From NCBI GenBank assembly GCA_016699575.1, contig CP064979.1:2170001-2234000 (forward strand): a stretch of 64,000 nt of DNA, read 5' to 3'. Made by a program: the position numbers and the translations under genes. Shown here piece after piece: positions 17,781 to 26,905 of this stretch; within the stretch, counting starts at the first letter, position 1, and each line of letters begins with the position of its first letter. Under the pieces are notes generated by a model that was not told where the DNA came from, searched no databases, and saw nothing but the letters and a program-made list of their open reading frames with translations. The DNA is from Flavobacteriales bacterium (lineage in GTDB: Bacteria > Bacteroidota > Bacteroidia > Flavobacteriales_F > PHOS-HE28).

Positions 17781-18047
17781 ATGAGAAAGAGCAGATTCAC
17801 CGAGACGCAGATCATTGCGATGCTGCGCGAGCATGAGGCAGGCAAGAAGGTTTCGGACGTGTGCCGGGAGCATGGCGTGAGCCAGCCGACGTTCTATCAG
17901 TGGAAGGCCAAGTACAGCGGTCTGGACGCCAACCAGCTCAAGGAGTTCAAGGAGCTGAAGGCCAAGTATGCACGCCTTGAGAAGATGTACACCGAGGCGC
18001 AGATGGACCGCCAGGTGCTCAAAGAGATCATCGAGGGAAAGTTGTAG
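17781..18047 (+). CDS. IS3-family transposase OrfA (HTH protein), copy 1
   Basis: This helix-turn-helix DNA-binding subunit (88 aa) starts MRKSRFTETQIIAMLREHEA and has 'KVSDVCREHGVSQPTFYQW' as its HTH, followed by a leucine-zipper-like tail (KEFKELKAKYARLEKMY). That is typical for IS407-group OrfA. The stop TAG at 18045-18047 follows a GGGAAAG slippery heptamer, so OrfA alone and an OrfAB fusion are both expected. The ATG at 17781 is preferred to the in-frame TTG at 17772. Confidence 0.92.
   Translation: MRKSRFTETQIIAMLREHEAGKKVSDVCREHGVSQPTFYQWKAKYSGLDANQLKEFKELKAKYARLEKMYTEAQMDRQVLKEIIEGKL
18035..18041 (+). promoter_or_regulatory. -1 programmed frameshift site (G GGA AAG), copy 1
   Basis: In the orfA frame the codons read G GGA AAG, a canonical X XXY YYZ heptamer, six bases before the end of orfA's stop-proximal codons. 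The -1 frame is open from here into orfB (reading ...GKVVGPDDKREVVRRLVEQ), which would give the fused transposase usual for IS3 elements. The frame arrangement is seen directly; efficiency is unknown. Confidence 0.75.
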
Positions 18048-18070
18048 GCCCGGACGACAAACGAGAGGTC

Positions 18071-18967
18071 GTGCGCCGACTGGTCGAACAGCGCCAGTAC
18101 AGCGAACGCCGGGCCTGCAAGCTGTTGAACTTGAGTGCGAGCGTGTATCGCTATGCGCCCAAGGAGAAGAACGATGCGGAAGTGATCGAGCACATGATGC
18201 GAGTGGTGGATCAGAACCCCACATGGGGGTTCGGTCTGACCTTCGACCAGATGGTCACTGAGGGGACCGGGGCCAACCACAAGCGGGTGCACAGGCTCTA
18301 CAAGGAGGCGGACCTGCACTTGCGCAGGCGTACGAAGCGCCGGGTGCCCGAGCGGGTGAAGGACCCGATCGTTCTGCCCATCGGCCCGAACATCACTTGG
18401 AGCATGGACTTCATGAGCGATGCGCTGGTGACCGGTCGCAAGTACCGCACGTTCAACGTGATCGATGACTTCAACCGGGAAGCCTTGTGCATAGCGGTCG
18501 ACACCTCTCTGCCTGCTGCACGCGTGATCCGTGAGCTGGACCAGCTGATCGCCTGGCGTGGTAAGCCCGAACGCCTTCGCATGGACAATGGCCCGGAGTT
18601 CATCGCACACGCCATGCAGGAATGGGCCACATCCAACGGGATCGCCTTCACCTACATCCAGCCGGGCATGCCCATGCAGAACGGCTTGGTCGAGCGCTTC
18701 AACAAAACGTACCGGACCGAAGTGCTCAATGCGTGGATCTTCGAACGCCTGGACCAAGTACGCACCATCACGCAAGAGTGGATGTGGCGCTATAACAACC
18801 AGCGCCCGCACAGGTCGTTGCTGCGCTTATCGCCCCGTGCGTTCCTGTTGAAATGTGGACAACTCCCTGCCCACTACACAGGCTCACGCGCGGACTTCCC
18901 CACAGTTCAACAGGACATCCACAACACCACCACACTCAAAAGTACCTTTACAAACCGCTGCGCCTAA
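18071..18967 (+). CDS. IS3-family transposase OrfB (rve integrase domain), copy 1
   Basis: This is the catalytic DDE part of the transposase. After an HTH_21 region ('SERRACKLLNLSASVYRY') the rve core shows the first Asp in 'WSMDFMSDAL', the second in 'RMDNGPEFIA' and the Glu in 'NGLVERFNKTYRTE', then 'YNNQRPHRSL'. 298 residues from a GTG; in vivo it is probably made mainly as the OrfAB fusion. The protein is identical to copy 2 although the DNA differs at two third-codon positions. Confidence 0.93.
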   Translation: MRRLVEQRQYSERRACKLLNLSASVYRYAPKEKNDAEVIEHMMRVVDQNPTWGFGLTFDQMVTEGTGANHKRVHRLYKEADLHLRRRTKRRVPERVKDPIVLPIGPNITWSMDFMSDALVTGRKYRTFNVIDDFNREALCIAVDTSLPAARVIRELDQLIAWRGKPERLRMDNGPEFIAHAMQEWATSNGIAFTYIQPGMPMQNGLVERFNKTYRTEVLNAWIFERLDQVRTITQEWMWRYNNQRPHRSLLRLSPRAFLLKCGQLPAHYTGSRADFPTVQQDIHNTTTLKSTFTNRCA

Positions 18968-19265
18968 AATGGGGGTGCTTACACCTTCATCGATGGTGCA
19001 CGTGGTCGCCTTGGTCTCTTCTCCGCGTCAGTCATCGCCTTTGCTTTATGCTTGATTAAGAACCGCCACCAAGAACATCGGGTTTTCGCAAGCCCCGACA
19101 TACGAGCCGACGCGCTGGCCTGCGACAACCCTTCAACGATATAACATATACCGTTGGTTGGAATGAAATGGAACGAAGGTCATGCATACTGGCCTATGGG
19201 CTGCAACCATCACCAAACAGCCGACTTTGAATGCCAAAGTTCTCTTGAGTTAGTAGCGGATTGCG

Positions 19266-19949
19266 CTATTCACCTGCCTCCAAACGATATCCTCTCCCAT
19301 GCACATTGTGCAGCGATACGCGCTCATCCATTCTCAAGTGCTTCCGGATACGGGTCAAGTAAACATCCATGCTCTTGCTATGATAGGGATCGTCTTTTCC
19401 CCAGACGCGCGTAAGAAGTTCAGTTCGCGTCACTGTTCGACCTATGTTCAGTGCTAGTATTTGCAGAAGGCGAGCCTCCTTTTCCGTGAGTAAAGAACGC
19501 TTCCCCTTAAAGTTCAGCGCACGTTCTCGAAGGTCGAGCGAAAAGCCACCAAATTGCAGCACGGCCTCCTTTTCTACTCGAGGACCCATCGTTCGGTCCA
19601 GGACCGCGTTGACGCGCAAGAGCAGTTCCTCGAAGTCGAACGGCTTGGTCATATAGTCATCGCAACCGCGCTGAAATCCCTCTTTCTTGTCCTGTTGCGT
19701 GTTCTTTGCAGTGAGGAATATGAAGGCAGCTCTTGGATCGATCGCACGCAATTCGGTTGCTAACTGAAACCCGTCTTTCCTTGGCATCATCACATCAAGT
19801 ATGCAGAGGTCGAACGCGGAAAGGGCGAAAAGGCGTTTGGCCTCGGAACCGTCCGCGACCAATGTGGGCTCATATCCGGACAACCTGAGGTTCTCTACCA
19901 GCAGGCGACCCATGTTCGGATCGTCCTCAGCTATGAGGATCTTGGCCAT
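19266..19949 (-). CDS. OmpR/PhoB-type response regulator
   Basis: This 227-residue DNA-binding response regulator has a receiver domain (1-120) with acidic pair 'EDD' (9-11), phospho-acceptor Asp in 'DLCILDVMMPRKDG', the Thr in 'FLTAKN', and Lys in 'DDYMTKPFDF'. A trans_reg_C winged helix follows ('LLTEKEARLLQILALN...TRTELLTRVWGKDDPYHSKSMDVYLTRIRKHL' region, about 145-225). It is encoded just after, and overlaps by 23 bp, the sensor kinase gene, its likely partner. About 280 bp downstream, up to IS copy 1, holds nothing I can recognise. Confidence 0.94.
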   Translation of the reverse strand: MAKILIAEDDPNMGRLLVENLRLSGYEPTLVADGSEAKRLFALSAFDLCILDVMMPRKDGFQLATELRAIDPRAAFIFLTAKNTQQDKKEGFQRGCDDYMTKPFDFEELLLRVNAVLDRTMGPRVEKEAVLQFGGFSLDLRERALNFKGKRSLLTEKEARLLQILALNIGRTVTRTELLTRVWGKDDPYHSKSMDVYLTRIRKHLRMDERVSLHNVHGRGYRLEAGE

Positions 19950-21471
19950 TTGTTCGTATTTCCGTTGGAAGAAAGAGTTCCACCAGGGTTCCTGTGGTCT
20001 GCACACCAAGTTGTACCCACCCGTGGTGCGCTTGGATCACTTGCCTGGCATAGTACAGGCCGATGCCAGTCCCCTTCACAGCATAACGGTCTGGGTTACG
20101 CACCCGGTAGAACTTCTCGAATACCAGTTCGCGATCCGCTTCAGGGATGCCAGGACCATTGTCACTGAAGCGCACAAGGATGCCATCTTGGGCGTCTGAA
20201 GTGCTGATCACGATCTGGGCTTGTTCACCGGAATACTTGATAGCATTATCGATCAGGGCGTGCATGGCGTTGGTGAGGTAGGTCTCATCGACCATGATCC
20301 AATTCGTATGAGCACGTAAGTGGAGCACGAGATCGATCCGGTCCCTGTTCGCTAATAGTTTGAAGCCTTGAAGTGTACGCTCCAATAAAGTATGCACATC
20401 GTGTAACTCGAGTCGTAACAACAATTGCCCACCTTCAAGCAGGCTGACGTCCAATACTTTCTTGATGCTTGACTTCAAACGCAGGTTCTCCACGGTGACT
20501 ATATCCCACAGTTCATCGTCGTTCATCCCCGGGCTTTCCGGGCGAGATCGTTTAAGGGTATCAAGCGCCAATGAGATGTTGGCGATGGGAGTGTTCAGTT
20601 CATGGGTGATGTTGCTCACAAGGTCCATCTGCATCTGAGCCAATCTGGTCTGGGTAACGCTGAGGCGGATCGCTTTCCAGGCCACAATGAACCCAGCGAA
20701 CAATGCGCCAAGGAAGATCAGGATCTTATGGACCTGGGATACTGCCACAGTGAAGAGGGCATGCGGGTGATCGACAAATATGCGGAGTGGTTTTCCCGAT
20801 AGCCGACCCGAGAAGATGGTGACCGCATGACGTGCTGTACGAGCGCGTGTCCTATCCATAGCTCCGCGCCGGAACAGCACCGCATTCGTCAGGGTATCGA
20901 TGATCGCCATATTGATCGTGCGGAAAGGCGCGCTGATCAACCGCTGATCAACGTAAGAACCGATCCGCGCCGTATCGAGGAAATCATCGTATGGTGATCC
21001 GATGGTCCGCTCTGCTTGATCGGCCTCGGCGACTCGTTCCACAAAAGGCGAACGGGGGTCATCCGGCGAGACATACCTGATCAGCAGCGAGATCTCTGCA
21101 AGTGCTGGCCGGTCCAGCGGAAGTTGGGCGAACTTTAGCAGCGTGTCGCCGTCAATGCGCTCACCGAGAAATTCGGTGATCGTATCGACGCCGCTCTCGT
21201 TCGTCATACTCGGGACCATGATGGTGAACGGAACCTCACCCGAGAAGTAGTGTTTCGCCTTCAACCGAACGCAGACCCCGTCCTCAGCGATCGCCTGTGC
21301 CAACCGCTCCAAGCGTTGTTGTGTGATCCGCTCGTGCCCCTCCGTTTGATCCATGACGTAGGCCATCCAACCCACGCAGCCGAATATCAGCACTATGCCA
21401 GTAGTTATTGCAAGCCAGCCGAGCGCACTTCTACCATGTCGATCCGACCGATGACGAAGCTTCATCTGCAT
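19927..21471 (-). CDS. Sensor histidine kinase
   Basis: Two membrane helices (about 17-37 and 262-285) bracket a periplasmic sensing region of about 220 residues with no family I can name. The cytoplasmic part has the HisKA motif 'ISNITHELNTPIANI' type (seen as SNITHELNTPIANIS, phospho-His), an N-box 'ALIDNAIKYSGE', G1 'FSDNGPGIP', F-box 'FEKFYR' and G2 'KGTGIGLYYAR'. It works with the response regulator that overlaps its 3' end. The start could be ATG 21471 or 21465. The T9SS gene upstream begins in a separate unit; stimulus unknown. Confidence 0.93.
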   Translation of the reverse strand: MQMKLRHRSDRHGRSALGWLAITTGIVLIFGCVGWMAYVMDQTEGHERITQQRLERLAQAIAEDGVCVRLKAKHYFSGEVPFTIMVPSMTNESGVDTITEFLGERIDGDTLLKFAQLPLDRPALAEISLLIRYVSPDDPRSPFVERVAEADQAERTIGSPYDDFLDTARIGSYVDQRLISAPFRTINMAIIDTLTNAVLFRRGAMDRTRARTARHAVTIFSGRLSGKPLRIFVDHPHALFTVAVSQVHKILIFLGALFAGFIVAWKAIRLSVTQTRLAQMQMDLVSNITHELNTPIANISLALDTLKRSRPESPGMNDDELWDIVTVENLRLKSSIKKVLDVSLLEGGQLLLRLELHDVHTLLERTLQGFKLLANRDRIDLVLHLRAHTNWIMVDETYLTNAMHALIDNAIKYSGEQAQIVISTSDAQDGILVRFSDNGPGIPEADRELVFEKFYRVRNPDRYAVKGTGIGLYYARQVIQAHHGWVQLGVQTTGTLVELFLPTEIRTNGQDPHS

Positions 21472-21545
21472 GGCACTCAAGCGGCATATAAGCACAAGTT
21501 CAACATAAAAGGATTGCTGTGACGAATTTACCGGTGCGCGCCACT

Positions 21546-24233
21546 TTAGAGTATCGTAAGATATCCTGTCATTGTTGATGCCCTGGCCGGCAACTGCAGT
21601 ACATAGTAATACGTGCCATCACTCACACCTCCGCCGTCCCAATTGTTCTTGTAATTCGACGAATCGAATATGACCTGACCCCACCTATTGAAAATACGAA
21701 GCTGATGGTCGACTCCCTCAAGGCCCGATATGTGGAAGTGGTCGTTGGTGCCGTCCCCGTTCGGCGAGAAAACGTTCGGAACGACGATCTCTTCCGGAAC
21801 TACCAAGACGCACTCAGGAACATCGATCATCGCCAGTGCCGTATCCGATGCCACGCAGTCATTACTTGAACTGGCGATCAATGTGATCGTATAGGAGCCT
21901 TGCGTAAGGTAGGTGTGCGTTGGATCGGCGCCCGTTGTGGCCGCTGTGCCATCCCCGAAGTCCCAGACCCAGCTATCCGCTGTGCCGATGCTGGAAAGAC
22001 TCCACGTCATGGGGGCGCAGGTATCGGCGGTTACCTGCGTGAAAGAGGCTGTGACTTCTGCTGAACCAAGTTCGGTATCCAGTATGAATGCGAGTACATC
22101 GAAGCTCTCCGCAGGGGTTGTGCTCCAGGCGTTGACGGTTGTAGGGAATGGCCCAGGCCAACCGTCCTCGCACAGTGCCTGAAATAGAACGCCCTCTTCG
22201 TTGAACCGGCTCATGCCAGCATCCTGGTGGTCCCCGTCCAGGCCGAAGTAGGTGCCGAAGAGCTGGCTGGATAATCCGGTGTCATACACCCCAACGTAAT
22301 ACCCCACTGGGTTGGACTGAACCGCATCCGATGTGACCGGAATGTCGGAGGAAGGCAGGTAGCCGGAAGTATAGACCCTGCCACATTGATCCACACGGAA
22401 GGCGCTCGGTGCGTAACCGCTCGCGATACATGTGGACATCTCCAATGTGGCCAAGTCCTCGCTGAACCGGGCAACCACGACACCTGAGTTGCCGGTACTG
22501 AAGGTGCCGGTTGGTTGCACGGTGATCAGTGACGCATGCTGTCCAAGTAAATGAACCTTGCCTTGAGCGTCGAGATCCACACGTTGAAGTTGGTCGAGGT
22601 CCTCGCCACCGAAGTAGGTCGATCCGGCGAGGCTTGTTCCATTGTCGACGATATGCGCCACGAAACCATCTCGCGTACCTGCGAACGCAGGCTGATGACC
22701 AATGCCAGGGAATGGCATGTTACCGTCGCCGGTGCTCCCCACTACGAACACACCACCGCTGCCGTCCAGATGTAGACCGTAGGCAACATCGTTCAATTCA
22801 CCCCCAAGCCGTGTGCTCCACATGAGTGCGCTGAGGTCGGCGCTCATCTTGAATACGACCGCATCCTGGGCTCCAGCGCTCGCCGTCTGAATGGCACCTG
22901 TGGTCGTAGGAAAGTTTGTGGACCAGGTCGCGTTGCACACGTAAACGTCACCTGAATCATCTAGGACCACTTCGCCGACCACATGGTCTCCTACGTTCTC
23001 CTGAACGCCGTTCCAACCATCATCATCAGAACCTCCGACATAGGTGCTTGCCAGTAGGTCCGCTCCGTCAGCGCTCAACCGGCTTATCACGATGTCCCGT
23101 TCGATGAGTCCTCCACCCCACGTATCATCGAAGGCATCGGGCGAACACGGATAGTTCTCCGAATTGCTCGTCCCCATGATCACGAGCGAGCCATCAGCAG
23201 CCTCGATCATGCTCGCAGGCGTGTCATTCCCGTCACCACCGAGGTAAGTCGCCCACAACAGGGCCGTACCGTCGGCGCTCAATTTGCTTATGGCCATGCT
23301 GTATGGCCCACCAGGAAAATTGAGTTGGAAGGCGCCGGGTGTTGTTGGATATCCTTGGGAGAAACAATGCGCTCCCGTGAAGATCGAACCGTCCGCACCA
23401 TATGTGGCGCTGCCTCCGTAGTTCTCGGTCCATCCAATATCACCCGTACCAGAATAGGTGGCGGCCAGGATGACCGGGTCGATCACAATTGGCCTTAGCG
23501 GGTCAACGGCTCCATCGAAAGCGAAGCTGACCGTTTGGTCTTCCACCACATACCGGCACTCTACACGTTCCTGTTTTCCATCCGCATAGTAGGCAACAGG
23601 AGCGCCTTCGGTCAGATCTCCCACGCTCGTCCCGATCTCCAATGAGCCGTCCTGTAGTAGTGTCATACGGTCTGGCCCTGTGTATCGCAGCTTGATCCGT
23701 TCGACATCTTGGACATTGTTCAGGAACAGGTCATACTTGAACGCCGCTCCTTCGGTATGCATCACGATATCAACACCAGGCCAGACAGCAGTACACCGCA
23801 CGCCGGCGTAAACAGGAACGCGCTTCGCCCATCTGGCCGCATCATTGCCCACTAGGAAATTCAGATAGGCTGGCCCTGGAGCCGTTCCCTGCCATCGCGC
23901 CTTGTTGTTTGCACCGACGAATTCCACCCGCCATGCGTGTCCATTCAGACCGAAATCGGTCAACGCATTCTTGTCGGCGTGTATGTGATCATGTGTCCGA
24001 ACGGAAGCATTTCCCTCCAATAGGGACCACGTTATACCACCATGTTCCAGGAACAAACTAAGGTTCGTGCCACTTCGGTATTGCACTTCTTCGGGCCACT
24101 GACCATCGTTACGAACGAACACCGCGTCAATACTTGACTGAGTCGCGGTCTGCGCGGTAGTGATCACTACAAAGAAATGCATCGCTACGAAGTAGAGGGT
24201 AACGCGGAACGTGCCCATAGCCGGGTCTCTCAT
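21546..24233 (-). CDS. Secreted SBBP/PKD protein with gliding-motility (T9SS type B) C-terminus
   Basis: The signal peptide (VTLYFVAMHFFVVITTAQ) is followed by a DUF7948-like N-terminal domain ('FVRNDGQWPEEVQYRSGTN'). SBBP-type repeats come next (about 270-690, e.g. 'ISRLSADGADLLASTYVGG'), then a PKD domain ('SWVWDFGDGTAATTG'). The type B sorting domain is 'VFSPNGDGTNDHFHISG', 'IFNRWGQVIFDSS', 'DGTYYYVLQLP'. It is 895 residues (890 if the internal ATG at 24218 is used). It should be exported by T9SS and held at the surface through a PorP/SprF-like partner, none of which is in this window. The stop of the next upstream gene is only 20 bp away. Confidence 0.9.
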   Translation of the reverse strand: MRDPAMGTFRVTLYFVAMHFFVVITTAQTATQSSIDAVFVRNDGQWPEEVQYRSGTNLSLFLEHGGITWSLLEGNASVRTHDHIHADKNALTDFGLNGHAWRVEFVGANNKARWQGTAPGPAYLNFLVGNDAARWAKRVPVYAGVRCTAVWPGVDIVMHTEGAAFKYDLFLNNVQDVERIKLRYTGPDRMTLLQDGSLEIGTSVGDLTEGAPVAYYADGKQERVECRYVVEDQTVSFAFDGAVDPLRPIVIDPVILAATYSGTGDIGWTENYGGSATYGADGSIFTGAHCFSQGYPTTPGAFQLNFPGGPYSMAISKLSADGTALLWATYLGGDGNDTPASMIEAADGSLVIMGTSNSENYPCSPDAFDDTWGGGLIERDIVISRLSADGADLLASTYVGGSDDDGWNGVQENVGDHVVGEVVLDDSGDVYVCNATWSTNFPTTTGAIQTASAGAQDAVVFKMSADLSALMWSTRLGGELNDVAYGLHLDGSGGVFVVGSTGDGNMPFPGIGHQPAFAGTRDGFVAHIVDNGTSLAGSTYFGGEDLDQLQRVDLDAQGKVHLLGQHASLITVQPTGTFSTGNSGVVVARFSEDLATLEMSTCIASGYAPSAFRVDQCGRVYTSGYLPSSDIPVTSDAVQSNPVGYYVGVYDTGLSSQLFGTYFGLDGDHQDAGMSRFNEEGVLFQALCEDGWPGPFPTTVNAWSTTPAESFDVLAFILDTELGSAEVTASFTQVTADTCAPMTWSLSSIGTADSWVWDFGDGTAATTGADPTHTYLTQGSYTITLIASSSNDCVASDTALAMIDVPECVLVVPEEIVVPNVFSPNGDGTNDHFHISGLEGVDHQLRIFNRWGQVIFDSSNYKNNWDGGGVSDGTYYYVLQLPARASTMTGYLTIL

Positions 24234-24253
24234 AGCATTGGTCTATTGCTCGC

Positions 24254-26026
24254 TCAATGATCTACCACGAATCGGATGTTGTGCATCGCGGATCGATCCC
24301 GGAAGCGGATCGTGTACATCCCATTGTTCAAGTCACTTACGTCCAGGCTGCTCGTTGACGCTACCTTGACCAGCCGTCCGACACCATCGAGTACTTCGAT
24401 TTCGGTATTTGCTTCCAGACCACGGATCGTGACAACGCTGCTCGCGGGATTGGGAAATACCATGACCTGCTGGGAAGTATCCTGTGCTTCTGATCCACCT
24501 AGCGCTAACACGGTCAGATCGTAGCAGGCGAAGAAGGGATCGCCGCCTTGCTGTGCGACCACATTGTTCACGCCCGGCCCCAAGTCCAGATCAGCGGTTC
24601 CGGTGAAGACGCCCACCATGCATAATTCACTCGCAGACGGGAAAAGATGTGTAGGTCCATCGGCTCCGGGGCCACCATACGTGCCGCTCCACAGGTATTG
24701 GCCAGCCGCATCGAAAGAGGCCACGAAGCCGTCCTTGGTCCACATGGGTCCATTCGCGGTAACCTGCACTGATGCACCCGCGCTGTTCAACTCGGCTGTG
24801 TTCATGAAGGTGGATCCGATGTACACGCGGTCCAGTTCATCCACGGCACAGATCGCGTTATAGATGTCGTCATCGTTGGGCGAACCGAATTGTTTCTCCC
24901 AGATCAATGATCCATCCGCGCTGGCGAGCTTCACGAGGAAGGCATCGGTACCAGAGCCGCCGTAGGGAACCAATGACAGTAGACTACCACCTGCGGTTGT
25001 TGAATAGTTGCTCATGAAATACCCGGCGACATATGCGTTGCCCTGTGTATCCAAGGACACATCCGCAGCCTCTTCGTTATGATTGGGGCCGAAACCGTTG
25101 CCTCCGAAGAAGAACTGGCACCACACCAGATCACCGTTCGCATCGAACTTGCTGGCGAAGGCGTCCTGCATCGTGTGAACGGCACGGTAAGGCACCAACT
25201 GGCCGGGACCTGGGTCATAGTCACTCAGATCGATCGGATCCGGTGAGCCGAAGGACGCGCCTGCGAGGTAGAAGTACTCATTCAGGCCATCGTCCCACCG
25301 GGTCACGTGGCGCAAGCCGTTGGCGCCCCATGGCCTGTGCCATTGGAACACACCGCTGCTGTCCAGTCGTGCATAAATGAAGTTGGTCCGGCTTTGCCCC
25401 GGAACAGGCGGCGGCGGGATCTGGGCGAGCCCCGGTCCTGGATCGTAGTCAGTGGGGTTGCTGCCGAGCGCTTCGCCGAACATGAACAGATCATGACTGA
25501 GCGGACTGTACAACAGCCGCACCGTTGCCTGCGTGCTCGCGGTACCGTCACCTATCTGGGCATGCCACAGCAGGTCGCCCGTGGCGTTGAACTTTCCGTA
25601 CCACCCGTTCACTCCGCCATTGCAATTGCAGTTCACCGTCGCCACGCCGGGACCAGGATCCACATCCGCTGTGCCACTGGCCGCACCGCTCGCATAGAAC
25701 TGTCCGTCCTCTGTGAACGAGAATTGGCCCATCCAAACCGTCTCGGTGCTGTTGATCTGCTTGTGCCAGAGGTAAGCCCCGGCTGCATCATAGGCCACCA
25801 TCGCACTCTCTCGTAAGCCGACCTGTGGTTCCAACCAGACCGCATTAGGACCAGGGTCCACATCGATGCTGTCCCAAAGGTCCACAGCGGCCATATAGCC
25901 ACCCAAAGGGGTAGGATAGAGCTCGATACGGCTGTAGGCGTGTGTGGGGTAGTGCAGTAGAGAGGTCAGGTCTTGAGCAGGAAGCACAATGTTGGAGAGC
26001 ATGGCAATGATGAAGGCGTATCGCAT
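24254..26026 (-). CDS. Secreted repeat protein with DPGPG motifs and T9SS type A domain
   Basis: Signal peptide MRYAFIIAMLSNIVLPAQ (start at 26026 chosen for this reason) is followed by SBBP-like repeats. Each is marked by an unusual acidic DxDPGPG element: 'DVDPGPNAVWL', 'DVDPGPGVATV', 'DYDPGPGLAQI', 'DYDPGPGQLV', 'DLDLGPGVNNV'. The repeats alternate with 'GQFYASGAASG'/'GNAYVAGYFMS' strands. The C-terminus is a type A sorting domain ('VFPNPASSVVTIRG', 'LDVSDLNNGMYTIRF'). The acidic motif suggests calcium-linked blades; that is an inference. 590 residues. It probably shares a transcript with the downstream type B protein (20-bp gap). Confidence 0.87.
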   Translation of the reverse strand: MRYAFIIAMLSNIVLPAQDLTSLLHYPTHAYSRIELYPTPLGGYMAAVDLWDSIDVDPGPNAVWLEPQVGLRESAMVAYDAAGAYLWHKQINSTETVWMGQFSFTEDGQFYASGAASGTADVDPGPGVATVNCNCNGGVNGWYGKFNATGDLLWHAQIGDGTASTQATVRLLYSPLSHDLFMFGEALGSNPTDYDPGPGLAQIPPPPVPGQSRTNFIYARLDSSGVFQWHRPWGANGLRHVTRWDDGLNEYFYLAGASFGSPDPIDLSDYDPGPGQLVPYRAVHTMQDAFASKFDANGDLVWCQFFFGGNGFGPNHNEEAADVSLDTQGNAYVAGYFMSNYSTTAGGSLLSLVPYGGSGTDAFLVKLASADGSLIWEKQFGSPNDDDIYNAICAVDELDRVYIGSTFMNTAELNSAGASVQVTANGPMWTKDGFVASFDAAGQYLWSGTYGGPGADGPTHLFPSASELCMVGVFTGTADLDLGPGVNNVVAQQGGDPFFACYDLTVLALGGSEAQDTSQQVMVFPNPASSVVTIRGLEANTEIEVLDGVGRLVKVASTSSLDVSDLNNGMYTIRFRDRSAMHNIRFVVDH

Positions 26027-26296
26027 GAGGTTTAGTTTTGATGCATGCAAGGTCCAATGGTTCGCACGAGTATGATCGACAATGTTCCCGAAGCAGGAGT
26101 AAACAGGGACAAAAGCGGTGAAATGCATGATGACGATCGCCAGCATATTGGACAATTAGGGTTTGTTTAAGAGTCTTCCCGAGTGCCACCTGACGCACCA
26201 TGAATCCAGTGTGCGCCCCCCAATTCGCGAGTCAACGCCTCTTTCGTTCCTGACCATAAGCGAAGTGTACCTTGCCTCGAATAGGCGCTGATCGCG

Positions 26297-26853
26297 ATGA
26301 GGCAACACCATGAACGGCGCGCAGCCGCGCACGATCACATCGAGTTCAAGAAGGTCCTTCTTGATGGTCGCGGACGAGTGCACGCTGAGAAGCTTGCCGC
26401 AACTGTTGCAGACAACAAGAAGCGCTTCGACATGCTGATGTCGATCTTGGATGGCACCGACCGATTGGCTGGACAACGTGCCGCTCATGTTCTGCAATTG
26501 GTTGGTGAGCGATATCCGCATCTGCTCGGCCCGCACATAGGTGTGCTGTTTCAGCTCTTGGACCAAGACGTTCACGAAAGCGTGCAACGCGTTGCGGTGA
26601 GGTCGTTGCATTACGCTCCATTGGCCATCCGGTGGAAGGCGGTCGTGTTCACAAGGATGCTCACGTTGATCGTGGTCGGTCCATTGCACAGCGGGCATTC
26701 GCCGTTTCGGTCGCAGCACGCATAGCAAATGAACATCACGAACTGAAGTCTGAGTTGTTCGCGCTGCTTCAATTGGTGCTCGTGGAGGCGCCAGCACCAG
26801 CGATATGCTCACGTATTTCCAAGGAAATCACCCTTCATGGTGGTGAACGATGA
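26297..26853 (+). pseudogene. HEAT-repeat-like protein, frameshifted
   Basis: The first part (26297 to about 26672) reads 'FKKVLLDGRGRVHAEKLAA', 'RFDMLMSILDGTDRLAGQRA', 'LLDQDVHESVQRVAVRSLHY'. After one frame change the sequence continues 'RSIAQRAFAVSVAARIANEH', 'ELKSELFALLQLVLVEA' to a stop at 26853. Together these make one protein of about 185 residues of paired helices. It matches a small HEAT-repeat family widespread in Bacteroidota, often misnamed adenylosuccinate lyase. The frame change lies near 26660-26685. A sequencing indel is possible, but no long homopolymer is present there. Confidence 0.6.
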
Positions 26854-26905
26854 TCTGCTTAGAATGGTCTAGAGAGCATTCGATCATCTTTTGTTCAGCG
26901 TAACA

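Larger units (their letters stand above)
17723..18983 (+). mobile_element. IS3-family (IS407-like) insertion sequence, copy 1
   Basis: This 1261-bp element is bounded by inverted ends TGTAAGCACCCCC...GGGGGTGCTTACA and carries orfA and orfB with a -1 frameshift site. The same 1261-bp element is present at 31273-32533. The flanks of this copy (left ...AAACTC, right CCTTCAT...) show no 4-bp target duplication, unlike copy 2. That hints at later rearrangement or recombination at this site. Confidence 0.93.

Noticed and set aside
17897..18811. 304-codon minus-strand frame across IS3 orfB (and its twin at 31444-32361)
   Set aside because: Pure antisense shadow of the transposase; the plus-strand product has all DDE residues.
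26156..26812. Long minus-strand frame of 218 codons
   Set aside because: It is antisense to the HEAT-like frames, has no recognisable domain and a composition typical of a shadow frame.
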